Virus record (IMG/VR): IMGVR_UViG_3300023179_000057 | Coordinates: 1-64,000 of that record | Strand: one strand, 5' to 3' | Source of the DNA: a virus | Length of the DNA stretch: 64,000 bases | Shown here: positions 60,317-64,000 of the stretch, piece after piece | Position numbering within the stretch: the first letter of the stretch is position 1 | How the letters are laid out: every line of letters begins with the position of its first letter | Made by a program: the position numbers and the translations under genes | The notes under the pieces: generated by a model | Told to the model about the DNA's origin: nothing | The model's database searches: none | The model's input: the letters and a program-made list of their open reading frames with translations, nothing else

Positions 60317-60951
60317 TGCCAGAATTAAACGCCAACATACCACCAATTGAGTGTTACGTTCGTGGTAACTATTTAAGAAATCAAAAAGATAGCCACGACA
60401 AATATTTTCCATGCGTTATTTTTGGAGTTGCAAGTATAAAAAGCAGAAGTCCTTTATTCCATTTAATGATGGAAGATGGCGGTTTATGGTGGAGAATGCC
60501 AATTAATGCATTTTGTGCAAAACCTGAAGTTCCAGAAGAAGATTTGCATAATTTAGTTTTATGGAATTCCTTTAGTCATCACGTATCTGTAACAAAATTT
60601 GAAAATTTAACAAATCTTAAAATGTCATACATTGATAGAACAAAAACTATGCATAAAGGAACATATTTATTTACCCTTGATTGGCATAATCCAGACTCTA
60701 ATGTTTTAGATGATGGTTATTCAGAAAATCCAGCGGAACATAAATGTGGACATGTTATACAAAGAGATGATGGAAATTTTGCCATACAGCCAAATAATAG
60801 AGTTCGTATATATGAGCCATCATTTACTTTAAAGAAAGATTTTGTTATTGATAGAATAATTAATGAAAGAAAATGGGATGTAGAAAATCAAGATAAATGG
60901 ACTTTAGAAGATTCTGATAGATTTAATTATGATATTAATGAGAAAAGTTGA
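60316..60951 (+). CDS. Hypothetical protein paired with the halogenase (211 aa)
   Basis: One-base overlap with the halogenase stop. Core blocks are FPCVIFGVASIKSRSPLFH, GGLWWRMPINAFC, LVLWNSFSHHVSV, TYLFTLDWHNPDSN, and PNNRVRIYEPSF. I associate this kind of protein with T4-like cyanophage genomes, but have no function for it. It could be a substrate-handling partner or an unrelated structural protein. Confidence 0.6.
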   Translation: MPELNANIPPIECYVRGNYLRNQKDSHDKYFPCVIFGVASIKSRSPLFHLMMEDGGLWWRMPINAFCAKPEVPEEDLHNLVLWNSFSHHVSVTKFENLTNLKMSYIDRTKTMHKGTYLFTLDWHNPDSNVLDDGYSENPAEHKCGHVIQRDDGNFAIQPNNRVRIYEPSFTLKKDFVIDRIINERKWDVENQDKWTLEDSDRFNYDINEKS

Positions 60952-60976
60952 CAAATAATTTTATGACTGCTAAACT
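60948..60976 (+). promoter_or_regulatory. Consensus-like promoter before the packaging genes
   Basis: TTGACA (60948-60953), exactly 17 bases, then TGC-TAAACT (60971-60976). It overlaps the start of the small HTH gene (ATG at 60963), so it may serve the next genes or a shorter HTH form starting at 61014. Confidence 0.5.
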
Positions 60977-61118
60977 ATATACAAGCGAGGCTTGGCTCCG
61001 TAAAAGGTTTGTTATGGACAAAAAGTCTCCACAGGATATTGCCAAGGAGTGTGGAACTAGTGTTGAAACTGTTTATGTATACCTTGCAAAATTTGGACTA
61101 AGGAAATCAAAACGATGA
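60963..61118 (+). CDS. Small helix-turn-helix protein (51 aa)
   Basis: SPQDIAKECGTSVETVYVYLAKFGLRKSKR (residues 22-51) is a sigma-like HTH, with IAKECGTS as the turn. It overlaps the next gene by four bases (ATGA). An internal ATG at 61014 would keep the whole HTH. Possibly a terminase or late-gene DNA-recognition factor; nothing more can be said. Confidence 0.55.
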   Translation: MTAKLYTSEAWLRKRFVMDKKSPQDIAKECGTSVETVYVYLAKFGLRKSKR

Positions 61119-61450
61119 AGTTACAGCCAGTTTTTGAAGATGCAAAAGATTTTTCTTGTGGAGATCTGTATTTTCATTCTATTTCTGCACCTTCTGGAAA
61201 AAAAATTTGGTCAACATGTCATGAAATTGCACAAATGCTTATTAATAAAAATATTGCATATGGAGATTCTGCTTTAGAACCTGTTAGAATTTTTAGTAAA
61301 TCAGATGCAGTTGAACAACTTAGAGTTAGAATTGATGATAAATTAAGTAGACTTATGAAAGGTACAGACTATATTGGAGATAATGATATAGATGATCTTA
61401 TTGGATATTTAGTATTGCTTAAAATAGCAAAGGAAAAAAATGTCAACTGA
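61115..61450 (+). CDS. DUF1599 / nucleotide-modification-associated protein (111 aa)
   Basis: HEIAQMLINKNIAYGDSALEPVRIFSKSDAVEQLRVRIDDKLSRLMKG, then DDLIGYLVLLKIAKEK, matches the DUF1599 family ('KN.aYGdsal.P...fs......i..RiDDKlsRl...'). Related proteins are found near base-modification genes in phages. Reaction unknown. Overlaps genes on both sides (4 and 11 bases). Confidence 0.72.
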   Translation: MKLQPVFEDAKDFSCGDLYFHSISAPSGKKIWSTCHEIAQMLINKNIAYGDSALEPVRIFSKSDAVEQLRVRIDDKLSRLMKGTDYIGDNDIDDLIGYLVLLKIAKEKNVN

Positions 61451-61976
61451 AACAGAATTAATTGAACATCTTGATGAAGTTAATAAAGTTGTTGCAGAAT
61501 ATTTAAAAGGTCAAGATCCAACAAAAATATCTAAAGAATTAAACATACCACGAACTCGTGTTGTTGCATTAATTAATGAGTGGAAGGTTATGGCATCTGC
61601 TAATGATGCTATTCGTGCTCGTGCTAAAGAGGCTCTTGCTGCTGCAGATACACACTACAGTAAACTTATTTCAAAATCTTATGAAGTTATTGATGAAGCA
61701 TCAATGACTAATAATCTTAGCGCAAAAACTCAAGCAATCAAACTAGTTATGGATATTGAAAAATCTAGAATTGAAATGCTACAAAAGGCAGGCTTATTAG
61801 AAAATAAAGAACTTGCAGAAGAAATGGTAGAAATAGAAAAACGTCAAGATGTTTTAGTTGAAATTCTTAGAGAAATTGCTTCAAGTCATCCAGAAGTTCG
61901 TGACTTAATCATGCAAAGACTTTCTCAGATTGCTAAAGAAGGGGAGGTAATTACAATTGTCCACGATGTTCAATGA
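61440..61976 (+). CDS. Terminase small subunit-like DNA-binding protein (178 aa)
   Basis: EYLKGQDPTKISKELNIPRTRVVALINEW is an HTH in the first 60 residues. A long helical middle and HPEVRDLIMQRLSQIAKEG follow, as in small terminases that recognise the packaging site and form rings. It lies directly before and overlaps the large subunit by 20 bases, which is the main support. Confidence 0.72.
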   Translation: MSTETELIEHLDEVNKVVAEYLKGQDPTKISKELNIPRTRVVALINEWKVMASANDAIRARAKEALAAADTHYSKLISKSYEVIDEASMTNNLSAKTQAIKLVMDIEKSRIEMLQKAGLLENKELAEEMVEIEKRQDVLVEILREIASSHPEVRDLIMQRLSQIAKEGEVITIVHDVQ

Positions 61977-63741
61977 TTTTCTTGAAGTATTAAAAGAAAA
62001 CCATTTTGAAACATTACCAGTAGACGTAAAGACGTTTGTTGAGTCTGCTGATTATTTAGGTCAACCGCCCCTGTCTCCAATTCAATATGACATTGTTGAG
62101 GCTATGAGTCAAATATACAAAAAAGAAGATTTACAAGAACTTTACGGTAGTGCTGAAGGTTCAAGGTATTATGATAAATATACTAAAAATGAAATTATTT
62201 TGCAATTAGGCAAGGGATCTGGAAAAGACTTTACATCTACCGTAGCATGTGCATATATTGTATACAAACTTTTATGTCTTAAAGATCCAGCAAGATATTT
62301 TGGAAAACCATCTGGAGATGCAATAGATTTAATTAACGTTGCTATTAACGCACAACAGGCTAAAAATGTTTTTTTTAAAGGTTTTAAAACAAAGATAGAA
62401 AAATCACCATGGTTTGCGGGTAAGTATAATGCAAAAGTAGACTCAATTGAATTTGATAAATCTATTACAGTTTACTCTGGACATTCAGAAAGAGAGTCAC
62501 ATGAAGGTTTAAATATTATGCTTGCAGTCCTTGATGAAATTTCTGGTTTTGCAACTGAAGTAGGAACTGGTAATGAACAAGGTAAAACAGCAGACAATAT
62601 TTATAAAGCATTTCGTGGCACAGTAGATTCTCGTTTTCCAGATTTAGGTAAAGTTGTTTTACTTTCTTTTCCTCGTTTTCAAGGAGATTTTATTTCAAAA
62701 CGTTACGAAGAAGTAATTGCAGAAAAAGAAATAGTTGAAAAAAAACATACATTTATAATTAATGAAGAATTGCCACACGATAACCCTGGCAATCAATTTG
62801 AAATAACATGGGAAGAAGATAATATTATTTCTTATAAAATTCCTAGAGTGCTTGCATTAAAAAGACCTACATGGGAAGTTAATCCTACTCGTAAAATAGA
62901 TGATTTTAAAATAGCATTTTTAACTGACCTTGGAGATGCAATGATGCGTTTTGTTTGTGTGCCGACATTTGCCTCAGATGCATTTTTTAAACAAAAAGAT
63001 AAATTAGAAAAATGTATGAATACAAGAAATCCATTAGATTCATTTAGAAGATTTGATGAAACATTTAAACCAAATCCAGATAAAGTTTATTATATTCACG
63101 CTGACCTTGCACAAAAACACGATAAATGTGCCGTAGCAATTGCACATGTTGATAAATGGGTTAACATTCAAGTTATTAAAGATTATGAACAAGTAGCACC
63201 AATTGTAGTTGTTGACGCTGTTGCTTGGTGGGAACCAAAAGCAGAAGGACCAGTAAATTTATCTGAAGTAAAACAATGGATTATTAATTTACGTAGAGAA
63301 GGTTTTAATATTGGCATGGTTTCTTTTGACCGATGGCAATCATTTGATATTCAAAACGAATTACAGGCTGTTGGAATTAAAACAGAAACAGTTTCTGTTG
63401 CTAAAAAACATTATGAAGACTTGGCAATGATGATTTATGAAGAACGTGTTGCCATTCCTATGATCCCATTATTATTAGAAGAAATGTCAGAATTAAAAAT
63501 TATGAAAGGAAATAGAGTTGATCATCCACGTAAAAAATCTAAAGACCTTGCAGATGCAGTTTGCGGAGCGGTATTTGGAGCAATATCTCATACTCAAAGA
63601 AATATGAATCTTGAGATTGATATTCATACGTGGTCTACTTCTACACGACTTGCAGAAAAACAAAGGTCTATGGTAGAATTGGATAACAGGAAAATGCCTG
63701 AAGACGTTAGGGATTTTCTTGATCAATTAAATATAATATAG
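61957..63741 (+). CDS. Terminase large subunit (594 aa), TTG start
   Basis: Motor and nuclease that packages DNA. Walker A is GKGSGKD (85-91), Walker B with the catalytic Glu is VLDE near residue 191-194, and nuclease acids lie in HADLAQKHDKCAV (near 381) and KSKDLADAVCG (near 526). I choose TTG at 61957 because GGAGGT ends exactly eight bases before it, whereas the ATG at 61966 would be 17 bases away. Full length. Confidence 0.9.
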   Translation: MSTMFNDFLEVLKENHFETLPVDVKTFVESADYLGQPPLSPIQYDIVEAMSQIYKKEDLQELYGSAEGSRYYDKYTKNEIILQLGKGSGKDFTSTVACAYIVYKLLCLKDPARYFGKPSGDAIDLINVAINAQQAKNVFFKGFKTKIEKSPWFAGKYNAKVDSIEFDKSITVYSGHSERESHEGLNIMLAVLDEISGFATEVGTGNEQGKTADNIYKAFRGTVDSRFPDLGKVVLLSFPRFQGDFISKRYEEVIAEKEIVEKKHTFIINEELPHDNPGNQFEITWEEDNIISYKIPRVLALKRPTWEVNPTRKIDDFKIAFLTDLGDAMMRFVCVPTFASDAFFKQKDKLEKCMNTRNPLDSFRRFDETFKPNPDKVYYIHADLAQKHDKCAVAIAHVDKWVNIQVIKDYEQVAPIVVVDAVAWWEPKAEGPVNLSEVKQWIINLRREGFNIGMVSFDRWQSFDIQNELQAVGIKTETVSVAKKHYEDLAMMIYEERVAIPMIPLLLEEMSELKIMKGNRVDHPRKKSKDLADAVCGAVFGAISHTQRNMNLEIDIHTWSTSTRLAEKQRSMVELDNRKMPEDVRDFLDQLNII

Positions 63742-63760
63742 AACAACAACAAGGAGAAAA

Positions 63761-64000
63761 ATGAATTCATTTAAGAGAATCGCACTTGTTACGGCTGCAG
63801 CAGTAGCAAGCACATTCTTTGTTGCAGTTCCACAGGCTCAAGCAGCAGTAACTAACGGATATGTACTATCCGATTCGTTGGCTGCAGGTGCTCGTGGAGT
63901 AACAGTATTAGCAGACACAACCAAGGCAGAGGCTGGAGTTAATGCAGTAGTTGTATTAACTACAAGCGATACCTTGGCTTCTACAGCAGATGACAACGTT
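63761..64000 (+). CDS. Secreted protein, cut by the window edge (80 aa seen)
   Basis: AAGGAG lies five bases before the ATG. Residues 1-28 form a clear Sec signal peptide (KR, hydrophobic core, ending QAQA) followed by AVTNGYVLSDSL. The mature part seen is Ala/Val/Thr/Asp-rich. Codon use and base composition are richer in G and C than the terminase before it, like the capsid and tail-tube genes, so high expression is likely. No family recognised. The gene continues past 64000. Confidence 0.75.
   Translation, partial: MNSFKRIALVTAAAVASTFFVAVPQAQAAVTNGYVLSDSLAAGARGVTVLADTTKAEAGVNAVVVLTTSDTLASTADDNV

Noticed and set aside
1-64000. tRNA genes, integrase and attachment sites
   Set aside because: The gaps are all under 300 bases, and I saw no cloverleaf or recombinase signature in them. 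I could not run a tRNA scan, so a small one might be missed.

Overview
This window is one continuous stretch of an AT-rich tailed double-stranded DNA phage genome of siphovirus type. The evidence is a PBSX-type portal, an XkdF-type protease, an HK97-fold capsid protein, a tail-tube protein, tail-assembly chaperones, a roughly 2000-residue tape measure, and two terminase subunits. No integrase, excisionase or lysogeny repressor is visible, so a virulent lifestyle is likely but not proven. The host cannot be read directly. Leaderless genes behind extended -10 promoters, the lysis and tail gene style, and the dependence on cobalamin would fit an AT-rich freshwater actinobacterium. This is inference only.

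Layout. 1-1452: tiny unknown genes around a minus-strand S-adenosylmethionine-decarboxylase-like gene. 1453-3708: a minus-strand operon of four unknown genes. 3866-9286: small tail-fibre, baseplate and adhesin genes plus a holin-like gene. Within this stretch, at about 5084-5135, lies a promoter-hairpin-T-run unit that looks like a small RNA. 9357-9899: a minus-strand lysozyme. 10046-16513: more fibre genes, including two fibres of about 800 residues that share modules. 16717-19865: a cobalamin cassette (class II ribonucleotide reductase, a DUF4430/transcobalamin-like exported protein, a small membrane protein, and a PduO-type adenosyltransferase). 19901-32986: LamG-like virion protein, portal, protease with nested scaffold, capsid, connectors, tail tube, and two tail-assembly chaperones. 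33009-47146: tape measure, tail tip and baseplate. 47159-58856: regulators, DnaB-like helicase, primase, ssDNA-binding protein, DnaE-type polymerase, RecA-like recombinase and several nucleases, with an AhpD-like gene among them. 58853-60951: flavin-dependent halogenase and a partner. 60963-63741: HTH protein, DUF1599 protein and terminase. 63761 onward: a secreted protein cut by the window edge.

How it works together. The phage makes deoxyribonucleotides with a B12-dependent reductase and carries the enzyme that makes its cofactor, next to an exported protein of a cobalamin-carrier-like fold. Replication is largely self-encoded. Transcription of the structural half is broken into many short units by a recurring TGnTATAAT promoter, usually without a -35 box. 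Roughly half of these sit 6-9 bases from the start codon and imply leaderless mRNAs.

The most surprising observation is that the loop of the putative small RNA near 5100 contains 12 nucleotides exactly complementary to the ribosome binding site and start codon of the AdoMet-decarboxylase-like gene at 925. This suggests a phage-encoded antisense regulator acting in trans.
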